Below the pieces are notes generated by a model. The model ran no database searches and was not told the DNA's origin. It saw only the letters and a list, made by a program, of their open reading frames with translations. Of a stretch of DNA of 49,882 nt, positions 40,954 through 48,299 are shown in pieces. Within the stretch, counting starts at the first letter, position 1; each line of letters starts with the position of its first letter. Position numbers and translations under genes: made by a program. Origin of the DNA: Candidatus Peregrinibacteria bacterium (GTDB lineage Bacteria; Patescibacteriota; Gracilibacteria; UBA1369; UM-FILTER-53-11). The stretch is from assembly GCA_016186205.1 (NCBI GenBank), contig JACPMA010000012.1:1-49882 (forward strand), written 5' to 3'.

Positions 40954-41874
40954 ATGAAATTCTCTGTAAAAAAAATAGTGCCGTATATCATTGTTATTTT
41001 AGTTGCGTTCGGAGGAGGGCTTGCAGCAGGTAAATTTGTTTTCCAGACCAAATCGCTTCCTCCGCCGGATCCTTATGAACAAATCGCCAAAGAACAAAAA
41101 GAAATTATGGGCGCAGTTCTTCCGGAAGAAGGATTTCAAACGAAAATTGTGCTCGGCGACGCCATTATGAAGCTTGTTGAAAGCGGCGCAATTGACGTTG
41201 AAAAATTTGAAAAAATTTACGCAGCGCGCGGCGGTCTTTCTTCGGAGCAAAAAGCCATGCTCACACAGCCGTATGTCGTTCCGCTAAAAATCAATCATGC
41301 AAACGCGCAGTTTCTTGTTAATATTCTTTGGCCGCTCGGCATCACCAATAAAAATTCCACGCTCGCCGAGAGCGAAGCCGGCAAACCGGAAAACGTGAAT
41401 AATCTTGCTTCCACCGGCGGCTGGACGCTCGGCAAAAACGAAAACGGCGGCTTTTACTACAATAAATTCGAAATCATCAAACTTACTCCGGAACAAGATG
41501 CGCTTGTAAGACGCGCTGCGGAAAATATTTTCCGTCCATGCTGCGGAAATTCAACGGCTTTCCCGGACTGCAACCACGGCGCGGCGATTCTCGGCATGCT
41601 TCAGCTCGGCGCGGTGCAGGGCTTGAGCGAACAGGAACTTTATGAAGAGGCGTTGAAATTCAATTCTTATTGGTTCCCCGACAACTATATGAAAATGGCG
41701 ATGGTATTCAAACGATTTGAGAAAAAACCATGGCGCGACGTTGATCCGAAAGTCGCTTTAAGCGAACAGTATTCAAGCGGAATGGGATATCGAAGAAATG
41801 TTGAAGGTCCGCTCTCGCAAGTTCCAGGTTTATCGGGCGGTGGTGGAGGCGGTGGCGGAAGTTGTAGTGCATAA
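40954..41874 (+). CDS. Anchored Cys-containing protein with poly-Gly C terminus
   Basis: A 306-residue protein with one N-terminal membrane helix (IVPYIIVILVAFGGGLAAG). The extracytoplasmic part is mostly helical. It contains CCGNSTAFPDCNHGAAILGM (~193-212), three Cys and a His that look like a metal or heme site, and it ends in a run of eight Gly followed by SCSA. I recall similar CCGN...C-x-HG proteins in CPR genomes, without known function. The Gly8-Ser-Cys tail could be a processing or attachment signal. Confidence 0.72.
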   Translation: MKFSVKKIVPYIIVILVAFGGGLAAGKFVFQTKSLPPPDPYEQIAKEQKEIMGAVLPEEGFQTKIVLGDAIMKLVESGAIDVEKFEKIYAARGGLSSEQKAMLTQPYVVPLKINHANAQFLVNILWPLGITNKNSTLAESEAGKPENVNNLASTGGWTLGKNENGGFYYNKFEIIKLTPEQDALVRRAAENIFRPCCGNSTAFPDCNHGAAILGMLQLGAVQGLSEQELYEEALKFNSYWFPDNYMKMAMVFKRFEKKPWRDVDPKVALSEQYSSGMGYRRNVEGPLSQVPGLSGGGGGGGGSCSA

Positions 41875-41913
41875 TTTGAGGAAAAACTTTTTATTTTTTG
41901 AATCTTCAATAAA

Positions 41914-42357
41914 ATGAAAAAAATTACTATATTTCTTTTTCTATTAAGCATTCCGCTTGCCAGTTTTGCTCAAACCGACGACCATACGGCTCGCGAAGCG
42001 GCCGAAGGCAAAGCAATTTGGCAAAAATTCCAGGCAAAAGAAATGACGTGCGCGAATATGAAAAACGATGATTTTGAAGCGCTCGGCGAATACTTTATGG
42101 AACAAATGCATGCGGTGATGGGAAAACGCATGAGCGGATGCGACAATTCGGCGGCTTATCCGGCATCCGGCGCCGGCTTTATGCCAATGATGAATATGAT
42201 GATGACTGGCGGAATGATGGGAAGCAACATGATGGGATACGGAAACTCGGCATTTGGATGGTTCGGTGGCTGGTTCGGCAGTCTTCTCATGATTGTGTGG
42301 TGGGCTTTTGTTATACTCGGCATCGTCGCTTTGATAAAATGGCTTACGAAGAAATAG
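41914..42357 (+). CDS. Met-rich exported small membrane protein
   Basis: A 147-residue protein with a signal peptide (residues 1-19, LASFA-QTDD) and a C-terminal membrane helix (SLLMIVWWAFVILGIVALIKWL). Between them are two Cys (MTCANM and MSGCDN) and MMNMMMTGGMMGSNMMGYG, a Met-rich segment like those that bind Cu(I) or other soft metals. Function unknown; the Met-rich loop suggests extracytoplasmic metal handling. Confidence 0.72.
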   Translation: MKKITIFLFLLSIPLASFAQTDDHTAREAAEGKAIWQKFQAKEMTCANMKNDDFEALGEYFMEQMHAVMGKRMSGCDNSAAYPASGAGFMPMMNMMMTGGMMGSNMMGYGNSAFGWFGGWFGSLLMIVWWAFVILGIVALIKWLTKK

Positions 42358-42377
42358 CGTTTTTCTAAAAAATCTTC

Positions 42378-42830
42378 ATGCATTCCCATTTGAAAAAATT
42401 CACTGTGGCTGCTGCTGCACTCGCGATTCTCGGCGTACTCGTAAGCGCATACGCAACTTATCAACACTATCGTCCTTCCGGCACGTCATTCTGTAATCTT
42501 AACAATGTTGTAAGCTGCGACATTGTGAATAAAAGCAAATATTCCGAGATTGCCGGCGTGCCGGTATCGATAATTGGAATTATCGGATACCTTGTGCTTG
42601 CGGGAATCGCCGCTTCGCTCTTCGCCGGACGCATTAAGAAACAACACGGCGCTTTGGCGCTTATTTTCCTCTCCGGCGGTGCGCTCTTTTTTTCTTTCTA
42701 CCTCACTTTTATAGAATTTTTCTGGCTAAACGCGCTCTGTCCTATCTGCATCACTTCTCAAATCATCATCTTTCTTATTTTTATCATCTCTCTCATTCTA
42801 TGGCGAATTTCCTCAAAATTGCCTGCATAA
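42378..42830 (+). CDS. Vitamin K epoxide reductase-family disulfide oxidase (VKOR)
   Basis: A 150-residue four-helix membrane protein that reoxidises a thioredoxin-like partner by passing electrons to quinone. All four conserved Cys are present: Cys39 and Cys47 in the first loop (SFCNLNNVVSCDIV) and the active-site CPIC (Cys121, Cys124), along with the family's KSKYSEIAGVPVSIIG stretch. It overlaps the downstream thioredoxin-like lipoprotein gene by 31 bp, so the pair corresponds to the VKOR-Trx fusion proteins of cyanobacteria split into two genes. Confidence 0.92.
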   Translation: MHSHLKKFTVAAAALAILGVLVSAYATYQHYRPSGTSFCNLNNVVSCDIVNKSKYSEIAGVPVSIIGIIGYLVLAGIAASLFAGRIKKQHGALALIFLSGGALFFSFYLTFIEFFWLNALCPICITSQIIIFLIFIISLILWRISSKLPA

Positions 42831-43180
42831 CCTTAATTGCAAGCCTTGGATTTTCTGGCTGCGGCACAGATGCGCTTGGCGATCGTTATGTTGGTTTTGC
42901 CCAATGTCTCACGCAAAAAAACGCGACAATGTATGGCGTATATTGGTGCTCGCATTGCGAAGATCAAAAACGATTATTCGGCAAAGAAGGATTCCGGGAA
43001 GTGAATTATGTTGAGTGCGACCGGCGCGGAAAAAACGCAAAACCGGAACTATGTTCAGCAAAAAACATCGAGAGCACGCCGACATGGGAATTTGCCGACG
43101 GATCCCGCATTGAAGGCAAAATACCGCTTGAAGTTCTCGCTCAAAAAACCGGATGCAGCCTGCCGGCGGAAGCAAAATAA
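42800..43180 (+). CDS. Thioredoxin-like lipoprotein, VKOR partner
   Basis: A 126-residue protein with a lipobox FSGC (Cys21), then a thioredoxin-type active site MYGVYWCSHCEDQKRLFG (Cys50/Cys53), a cis-Pro region ESTPTWEF and extra Cys. The MYG.YWC.HC..QK..FG wording is that of the thioredoxin domain fused to VKOR in other bacteria. It would introduce disulfides into exported proteins and be reoxidised by the VKOR encoded just upstream. Confidence 0.9.
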   Translation: MANFLKIACITLIASLGFSGCGTDALGDRYVGFAQCLTQKNATMYGVYWCSHCEDQKRLFGKEGFREVNYVECDRRGKNAKPELCSAKNIESTPTWEFADGSRIEGKIPLEVLAQKTGCSLPAEAK

Positions 43181-43208
43181 ATTTTTTATTTCTTAATCCT
43201 TAAAAACC

Positions 43209-43592
43209 ATGCATAACGCAAAAATTATCGAATGGATACTGCGCGTCTCCATGTTCGGAGAATTTCTCGGCCACGGCATCTTTGCCATCCAGCTCAAAAA
43301 ACGTTTTCTGGAAATGCTTGCGGCAATGACAGGCATTACCGGAGATCTGGCAAATACTCTCATGAAAACCGTCGGGACAATTGATGTAATCGTTGCCGTG
43401 CTCGCCATCATCAAACCAATCCGCATCATCCTCATCTACGCATCGATATGGGGATTTTTGACTGCGCTCGCCAGACCAATTGCCGGTGATCCGATTTGGG
43501 ACTTTGTTGAACGGTGGGCGAATGTCGGCGTGCCACTGGCGTTGCTCTTTTTGAGAGGTCTTCCGAAAAACGGTAAAGAGTGGTTCTCATAA
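43209..43592 (+). CDS. Hypothetical DoxX-like membrane protein
   Basis: A 127-residue protein with three or four hydrophobic helices (AKIIEWILRVSMFGEFLGHGIF, TVGTIDVIVAVLAII, IILIYASIWGFLTALARP). The helix pattern and a Gly-His in the first helix (GEFLGHGIFA) recall DoxX/SURF4-type proteins, but I cannot assign it firmly. It is the last gene of the redox run and ends just before convergent tRNA-Phe. Confidence 0.6.
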   Translation: MHNAKIIEWILRVSMFGEFLGHGIFAIQLKKRFLEMLAAMTGITGDLANTLMKTVGTIDVIVAVLAIIKPIRIILIYASIWGFLTALARPIAGDPIWDFVERWANVGVPLALLFLRGLPKNGKEWFS

Positions 43593-43596
43593 ATTT

Positions 43597-43905
43597 TGGT
43601 GCCAGGGGGCAGGATCGAACTGCCGACACCACGATTTTCCATATCTCGCTCAAATGCGAAATATTTGGACTATCTCTTCTCCCTTCCTAATACCGGGCAT
43701 TGGGAGCTGGGCGCTTTTGGAGGATTATTGTTGGGACTCACCTCCTAGTCTCTACACCTTCCGGAGAACCTATGCCCTCTCCGGCTCGGCTCGGGATTGT
43801 TCTTATCGTAAAAGACTTTCCCCGAGTTCACCCAGTTTCAACTCTGCATTCCTGCAAAGCGGACCGAAAATTCAGTCGTGTGCTCTACCACTGAGCTACC
43901 CTGGC
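43597..43905 (-). tRNA. tRNA-Phe(GAA), split by a group I intron
   Basis: Exons are 43905-43874 (32 nt) and 43639-43597 (43 nt). Joined they give a normal cloverleaf: acceptor GCCAGGG/CCCTGGC, D arm GCTC-AGTGGTA-GAGC, anticodon arm CACGA-CTGAAAA-TCGTG with anticodon GAA, T arm with TTCGATC, discriminator A and encoded CCA. The intron lies between U33 and G34. Confidence 0.93.
43640..43873 (-). other. Group I intron (234 nt) in tRNA-Phe
   Basis: Read on the minus strand the intron begins GAATTTTCGGTC and ends in G. P1 forms between exon GACT and intron GGTC with the required U-G pair at the 5' splice site. The core elements are recognisable: Q-like AATCCCGAGCC (43798-43788), R-like GTAGAGACTAGG (near 43755-43744) and S-like AAGAGATAGTCC (43678-43667). 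P7 pairs GACTA (43750-43746) with TAGTC (43672-43668). No endonuclease ORF lies inside the intron. The size and core are like the tRNA-Leu type introns (IC3), though the insertion site differs. Confidence 0.9.
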
Positions 43906-44015
43906 AAAAAAAGTAAAAGAACAACGAAATCAGTTTATAAAACATATGTTCTAATCGCAATGGAACTTTATTGAACTCTCATCTATATAAGGTTATTGTA
44001 TCGTTGAGAGTTCAT

Positions 44016-44690
44016 ATGAAGAATAAAAAAATCAAGGCTTTCGAGCTTCGAAAACTGGGTAAATCGTATAATGAAATACAAAAACTTTTAAAAATCCCAA
44101 AAAGTACGCTTTCCCTATGGCTAAAAAATCTTCCGATCTCTCAGAAAATTAAGAATGAGAATATCTCCTTAGCGAAAATGAAGTGGGCAGCAAATATTGT
44201 AGCGTTTAATAAAAAAAGAGCACTAGAAATCCATCAAAAATCAGCACAATTAATTCAACAATCCGCTCAAGAAATTCATCCCCTAAAAAATGAGGATTTA
44301 AAAATCCTCGGTGCCGCTCTCTATTGGGCAGAAGGCTATAAACGAGCAAAATGGCATGCCGTATTCTGTAATTCTGATCCCGATATGGTGAAACTGATGA
44401 TGAGATTTTTCCGAGAGATATGCAAAGTTTCTGAAGATCGCTTCAGGCCGCAGGTACAAATTCATGAAAATGTGTCGGCTGAAACTGCTGAAGATTATTG
44501 GTCTCATATAACGCATATTCAGCGAAGACAGTTTAGAAAAGCTATTACAGCAAAACCAAAAAGCAGCAAAAATAAAAGGCCTGCGCATCGATTGCCATAC
44601 GGCACTTTTCGAATAGGAATTGCAGATGTAAAAGTACTTCACAGAATCAACGGTTGGATTCGTGGTCTCAAAGAAAAAACTCAAGTATAG
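44016..44690 (+). CDS. HTH protein with LAGLIDADG-like motif, near the tRNA-Phe intron
   Basis: ATG 44016 (MKNKKIKAFELRKLG) is preceded by GAGAG; the frame opens at 43971. Residues ~9-40 form a helix-turn-helix (LRKLGKSYNEIQKLLKIPKSTLSLWLK). Residues ~97-107, ILGAALYWAEG, resemble a degenerate LAGLIDADG motif, followed by FCNSDPDMVKLMMRFFREIC and a basic C-terminal end (HRLPYGTFRIGIADVK). This family recurs in CPR genomes without assigned function. LAGLIDADG enzymes are homing endonucleases and maturases of group I introns, and the tRNA intron is ~110 bp away on the opposite strand. Nuclease activity is inference only; the protein may be a plain DNA-binding regulator. Confidence 0.72.
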   Translation: MKNKKIKAFELRKLGKSYNEIQKLLKIPKSTLSLWLKNLPISQKIKNENISLAKMKWAANIVAFNKKRALEIHQKSAQLIQQSAQEIHPLKNEDLKILGAALYWAEGYKRAKWHAVFCNSDPDMVKLMMRFFREICKVSEDRFRPQVQIHENVSAETAEDYWSHITHIQRRQFRKAITAKPKSSKNKRPAHRLPYGTFRIGIADVKVLHRINGWIRGLKEKTQV

Positions 44691-44701
44691 TACAAACAAT
44701 T

Positions 44702-45487
44702 ATGCTTACCCTCCGCCTCATCATCTCCTTTCTTGTCGGCGGGATTTTTATTGCGCTCCAGACGCTCATGGCGGAACGTGTCCATGGAAAATGGCGCAAC
44801 ATCGTTCTGACGATTCCTTCCACGCTTGCGCTCGGACTCTTTTTTGTCGGTTTCACAAAAACGCCGAATGATGTGGTTGAGGCAGCGCGCATTGTTCCGG
44901 CTGCGCTCGCGCCGGATTATCTTTTTGTAGCGGTTTTTGCTCTGCTTTCCAGATTCAGCTTCTTGTTGAGCTTGATCGGAGGACTTCTCGCGTGGGCGAT
45001 TCCTGCATATTTTCTCATGCAATTCCCTCCAGCCACGTTTGCAAGCTCCGCATTTCTCTACGGTCTCCCTCTGGTTTTCGCCGGGTATCTTTCTGTGCGG
45101 TTTTTGCCTCAAGTTTCTAATTTAAGAACCTTCCCGATGACGCCGTTTCACATCGCGATTCGTTCTCTGATAGGCGGAACAATTATTGCGCTCATCGTAG
45201 TACTCGCAAATACCCTCGGAAATCTTTGGGGCGGACTTTTTTCAGCCTTCCCGGCCGCATTCACATCGACATTTATTATTTATTATCGGCTCCAGGGCAA
45301 AGCGGTAATTCCAGCGGTGGCGCGTTCGCTCTTTTTCCCGGGCGCTATTGGATTTATGGTTTATGCGTGGATTGCCGCGCTCTCTTTTCCAGTTTACGGC
45401 ATTTGGCTCGGCACTCTAGCAGCGTATCTTGCGACCTTCTTTTTCTTTTGGCTCTCCAATAGACTCTATGACATAATAACGGCATGA
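44702..45487 (+). CDS. Polytopic membrane protein of unknown function
   Basis: The ~261-residue product (start ATG 44702; the frame opens at 44654 inside the previous gene) has about eight hydrophobic helices, for example LIISFLVGGIFIALQTLMA, SRFSFLLSLIGGLLAWAIPAYFLM and AYLATFFFFWLSNRLYD. Polar loops are short. I recognise no transporter signature. It overlaps the lipoprotein gene by 4 bp (ATGA), so the two are translationally coupled. Confidence 0.7.
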   Translation: MLTLRLIISFLVGGIFIALQTLMAERVHGKWRNIVLTIPSTLALGLFFVGFTKTPNDVVEAARIVPAALAPDYLFVAVFALLSRFSFLLSLIGGLLAWAIPAYFLMQFPPATFASSAFLYGLPLVFAGYLSVRFLPQVSNLRTFPMTPFHIAIRSLIGGTIIALIVVLANTLGNLWGGLFSAFPAAFTSTFIIYYRLQGKAVIPAVARSLFFPGAIGFMVYAWIAALSFPVYGIWLGTLAAYLATFFFFWLSNRLYDIITA

Positions 45488-45930
45488 AAAAATCACTTTT
45501 TGTCACTGTCATAATTGGAATAATTTTTCTTGCAGGATGCGCTGCACGCCAAGATCTCGGGCAAAAAATCGACATGACTTTAACGATTAATCCTTCAACG
45601 GTCGTTTTAAATAAAGCAAATTTCCTCAAACAAAAAGCTAAAATAAATTATTCAATCACAAACCGTACAGAAACAAATTTAACCAAAGATAGATATGAAA
45701 TGGTGCTCGGGCTTGCGAGAGAAAATGAACTTTCTTACACGGTCCTGCAGTTCCTCGGCAAAGAAATTCCTGTTGGCCAAACCGTTAGCGGAACGTATGA
45801 GCATCTTTTTGAAAAAGTGCTCGGAGCCGACGGAAAATATGAAATTCGATTTGTCCTTTCAGAAAAAGACGGCCAATATTCTTCGCAGATAAAAATGGTT
45901 GAAGCGCCCGTCGAAGTGCAGTATAAATAA
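45484..45930 (+). CDS. Putative lipoprotein
   Basis: A 148-residue lipoprotein with signal peptide and lipobox FLAGC (Cys19). The mature region is beta-rich (KINYSITNRTETNL, KYEIRFVLSEKDGQY) and resembles an immunoglobulin-like sandwich. No recognised family. It is 8 bp before tRNA-Gly. Confidence 0.72.
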   Translation: MKKSLFVTVIIGIIFLAGCAARQDLGQKIDMTLTINPSTVVLNKANFLKQKAKINYSITNRTETNLTKDRYEMVLGLARENELSYTVLQFLGKEIPVGQTVSGTYEHLFEKVLGADGKYEIRFVLSEKDGQYSSQIKMVEAPVEVQYK

Positions 45931-45938
45931 AAGGTCGC

Positions 45939-46013
45939 GCGGGTATAGTATAACGGCTATTACAACTGGTTGCCAATCAGTGGACAGGGGTTCGACTCCC
46001 CTTACCCGCTCCA
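45939..46013 (+). tRNA. tRNA-Gly(GCC)
   Basis: A 75-nt cloverleaf: acceptor GCGGGTA/TACCCGC, D arm, anticodon arm ACTGG-TTGCCAA-TCAGT with anticodon GCC, T arm GGGGTTCGACTCCCC, discriminator T, encoded CCA. There is no intron. Confidence 0.95.
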
Positions 46014-46118
46014 AACGGAAAATTCCAACTTTTTTGCGGCTGCTGCCCACGGAAAACCCAATTCCACGGCCACTTTTTGGCCGATGATGTGGAAGTTCGA
46101 GCCAATAGAATGTTTTTA

Positions 46119-46370
46119 TTAAATTCCCAACGCCTTCTCAACTTTTTCCTGGTCATATCCGATTTGTATTTCTTGATCTTTTTCGCCTTTATTAAAAACT
46201 ACAACTGGAACGCTCATATTCCCCGGAACAACTTGCTGCATTTCGGAAGCCGCCTTGTCGTCATCAGCTACATTCCGATCAGTATATGGAATACTTTGTG
46301 ATTGCAAAAATGCCTTGAGCATTTTGCAAAATCCGCATGTGGGAGTTGAATAGATAGTAATTGTCTTCAT
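46119..46370 (-). CDS. Glutaredoxin-like protein
   Basis: An ~83-residue glutaredoxin/NrdH-type protein. ATG 46370 (MKTITIYSTPTCGFC) is the natural start; the longer frame from 46445 overlaps the promoter region. The active site is TPTCGFCKML, and the cis-Pro VPVVVFNKGEKDQEIQIGYD is typical. It serves cytosolic dithiol exchange and is divergent from the ArsR-type gene. Confidence 0.92.
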   Translation of the reverse strand: MKTITIYSTPTCGFCKMLKAFLQSQSIPYTDRNVADDDKAASEMQQVVPGNMSVPVVVFNKGEKDQEIQIGYDQEKVEKALGI

Positions 46371-46398
46371 AGAAAAAATGATTAAAAAATAAATTTTT

Positions 46399-46418
46399 AT
46401 TGACATGGATTGACAAGG
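46399..46418. promoter_or_regulatory. Tandem ATTGACAWGG repeat before the arsR-type gene
   Basis: ATTGACATGG and ATTGACAAGG stand in tandem (9 of 10 bases identical), each containing a perfect TTGACA. Neither is followed by a convincing -10 at 17 bp. This is either a doubled -35 or a regulator site in the divergent grx-arsR region. Confidence 0.35.
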
Positions 46419-46460
46419 AGAGGTAAGCTTTAAGCAATTAAGCAAATTCTTAATAAGAGT

Positions 46461-46781
46461 ATGCTCATGTTATCAGGAAAGCAAATAGAAAAAATCAGAA
46501 AGCATCTGTATGAAAATTACGATGCACGTCTCCCCAAAATTTTTTCCGCCCTTGGAGATCCGTGCCGTTTTTATATTTTTCAATTACTGCTCCTGCAGCA
46601 CGAAGTATGCGTTACCGATGTGGCAAAGGTATGCAAAAAAACAGTTCCTGCCGCCTCGCAGCAATTAAAAATACTTGAACAAAGCGGGCTCTTAGTAAGG
46701 GAGCGAATGGGGCAAATGGTTTGTTATATGCTTAACGAAAAAGATCCGTTAATGCAAAAACTCATTAAGATGATGCCGTAA
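46461..46781 (+). CDS. ArsR-family winged-helix regulator
   Basis: A 106-residue ArsR/SmtB-type protein (FSALGDPCRFYIFQLLLLQ, CVTDVAKVCKKTVPAASQQLKILEQSGLLVRERMG). Its four Cys (DPC, EVC, KVC, MVCY) could sense a soft metal or thiol oxidation; the usual ELCVCD motif is reduced to EVCVTD, so the metal site, if any, differs from ArsR/CadC. It is 6 bp upstream of ccdA, whose operon it most likely represses. Confidence 0.88.
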   Translation: MLMLSGKQIEKIRKHLYENYDARLPKIFSALGDPCRFYIFQLLLLQHEVCVTDVAKVCKKTVPAASQQLKILEQSGLLVRERMGQMVCYMLNEKDPLMQKLIKMMP

Positions 46782-46787
46782 TCACCT

Positions 46788-47552
46788 ATGGATACAAATC
46801 TTATCATTCCTTCTTTTATTGCCGGTCTTCTCACCTTTCTTGCTCCCTGCACGTTGCCGCTCGTCCCCGGTTACTTAGGATTCATCAGCGGAGTCTCGCT
46901 TAATGAAATTCGCGATCCATTACAACTAAAACATGCTCGGTGGAAAATTTTCCTCAATGGCATTTTTTTTATTCTTGGGTTTAGCGGAGTATTTATTCTT
47001 CTTGGAACCTTGGCGGGATTAGGCGGCATCGCTCTCGCTTCCTACCGCGTATGGCTTGCCCGAATAGGAGGAGTTATAGTTATTTTCTTCGGGCTCTATA
47101 TGATTGGACTTTTTAAATTACCGCTTTTCAAATTCCTCGAAAATGAAAAACACATACAAGCTGGAAGGTTTTTGAAACCGGGACATCCGTTCAGTTCTTT
47201 ACTTTTTGGAGCGATATTTGCTTTTGGATGGACGCCCTGCATCGGTCCTATATTAGGATCTATTTTGCTACTTGCATCAACATCAACTACGGTTGGTCAA
47301 GGAGCCTTTTTGTTGAGTGTTTTTTCATTAGGCCTCGCAATTCCATTTTTGCTCGTTGCCTTCGGCATAGGCAGCGCTTCGGCAAATATTAAAAAGATCA
47401 GCAAATATCTCAATGTTATTTCTATCATCGGCGGCATATTTTTGGTGCTTCTCGGATTTGTCCTGCTTACCAATAAACTCTCGTCATGGATCGGCTTTTT
47501 CTACCGATTTTTTGATTTCGTCAATTATGACAAAATACTTAATTATCTTTAA
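46788..47552 (+). CDS. ccdA: CcdA/DsbD-type transmembrane thiol reductant transporter
   Basis: A 254-residue membrane protein that moves reducing equivalents from cytosolic thioredoxin to extracytoplasmic thioredoxin-fold partners. It has about six helices and the two essential Cys: FLAPCTLPLVPGYL (Cys21) and GWTPCIGPILG (Cys151). It is followed after 15 bp by a TlpA-like thioredoxin, its obvious substrate. No cytochrome c genes are visible, so a general envelope-reductant role is more likely than cytochrome maturation. Confidence 0.93.
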   Translation: MDTNLIIPSFIAGLLTFLAPCTLPLVPGYLGFISGVSLNEIRDPLQLKHARWKIFLNGIFFILGFSGVFILLGTLAGLGGIALASYRVWLARIGGVIVIFFGLYMIGLFKLPLFKFLENEKHIQAGRFLKPGHPFSSLLFGAIFAFGWTPCIGPILGSILLLASTSTTVGQGAFLLSVFSLGLAIPFLLVAFGIGSASANIKKISKYLNVISIIGGIFLVLLGFVLLTNKLSSWIGFFYRFFDFVNYDKILNYL

Positions 47553-47567
47553 CCACGCTCGCGTGTT

Positions 47568-48098
47568 ATGAAAAAAATTATCATTCCGGTTCTTCTTGTC
47601 ATTGGCATTGCCACCGTCTCATTCGCCTTATCATCAAAGAAAAACAGTCCTATCGCAAATACAGAGACAAACACTCTTCAAGTGGAGAAAAAATCCTCAT
47701 TAAATCAAATTGCACCGGACTTTTCTTTGGCAAAACTTGGCGGCGGCACCATTCAACTATCCGATTTCCGCGGCAAAAAACCGGTCATTCTGGATTTCTG
47801 GGCATCGTGGTGTCCAAATTGTCGCAGAGATATGCCAAAACTGAACGGCTTTTATCAAACATATAAAGATCGCGTTGAAGTGATCGGCGTTAATCTTGGA
47901 GAGAGCGAAAGCGATGCTCAAGACTTTATCACATCAAAAAACATCTCATTCCCCATCGTTCTTGATTCCAATGGCGTTGCGGCAAGGCTCTATCAAATAA
48001 ACTACACAAATGTTCACGTGCTTGTTGATAAAAATGGAAATCTTGTTCGGGTCGTTCCTGGCGACATCAATGAATCAGACGTTCTTTCGCTTATTTAA
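47568..48098 (+). CDS. TlpA/ResA-like membrane-anchored thioredoxin
   Basis: A 176-residue protein with an N-terminal signal anchor (IIIPVLLVIGIATVSFAL) and a redoxin domain: IAPDFSLAKLGG, active site FWASWCPNCRRDMPKL (Cys82/Cys85), VIGVNLGESESDAQDFI, and a cis-Pro region replaced by INYTNVHVLVD, where the residue before the strand is Asn-Val in place of the usual Thr/Val-Pro. The loss of this cis-Pro is odd. It is probably kept reduced by CcdA. Confidence 0.9.
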   Translation: MKKIIIPVLLVIGIATVSFALSSKKNSPIANTETNTLQVEKKSSLNQIAPDFSLAKLGGGTIQLSDFRGKKPVILDFWASWCPNCRRDMPKLNGFYQTYKDRVEVIGVNLGESESDAQDFITSKNISFPIVLDSNGVAARLYQINYTNVHVLVDKNGNLVRVVPGDINESDVLSLI

Positions 48099-48112
48099 TA
48101 ATTTTTTCCTCT

Positions 48113-48298
48113 ATGCCAAATGTACAAGCAACTCTCACTTGTCCGCTCTGTAACGCCAAACAAACCGCCGAAATTCCTAGTGATGCATGCGTTCCTTTTT
48201 ATAAATGCGATAAGTGCGGTAAAGTTATAAAGGCGAAAGACGGCGATTGCTGCGTTTTCTGCAGTTATGGCAGTGAAAAATGTCCACTTAACTCATGA
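48113..48298 (+). CDS. Small GDCCVFCSYG Cys-rich protein
   Basis: A 61-residue protein with two zinc-knuckle pairs (CPLCNAKQ and CDKCGKVI) and the C-terminal motif GDCCVFCSYGSEKCP. The GDCCVFCSYG family is a recurrent small protein near arsR and mer-type metal genes, function unknown. It lies between tlpA and the TVP38 gene in the ArsR cassette. Confidence 0.85.
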   Translation: MPNVQATLTCPLCNAKQTAEIPSDACVPFYKCDKCGKVIKAKDGDCCVFCSYGSEKCPLNS

Positions 48299-48299
48299 C

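Noticed and set aside
43654-43974. Plus-strand open frame across the tRNA-Phe intron
   Set aside because: It is antisense to the intron and 5' exon, with no protein-like composition; the RNA structure explains the region.
46067-46083. CGGCCA/TGGCCG hairpin after tRNA-Gly as terminator
   Set aside because: The stem is short and no T tract follows.
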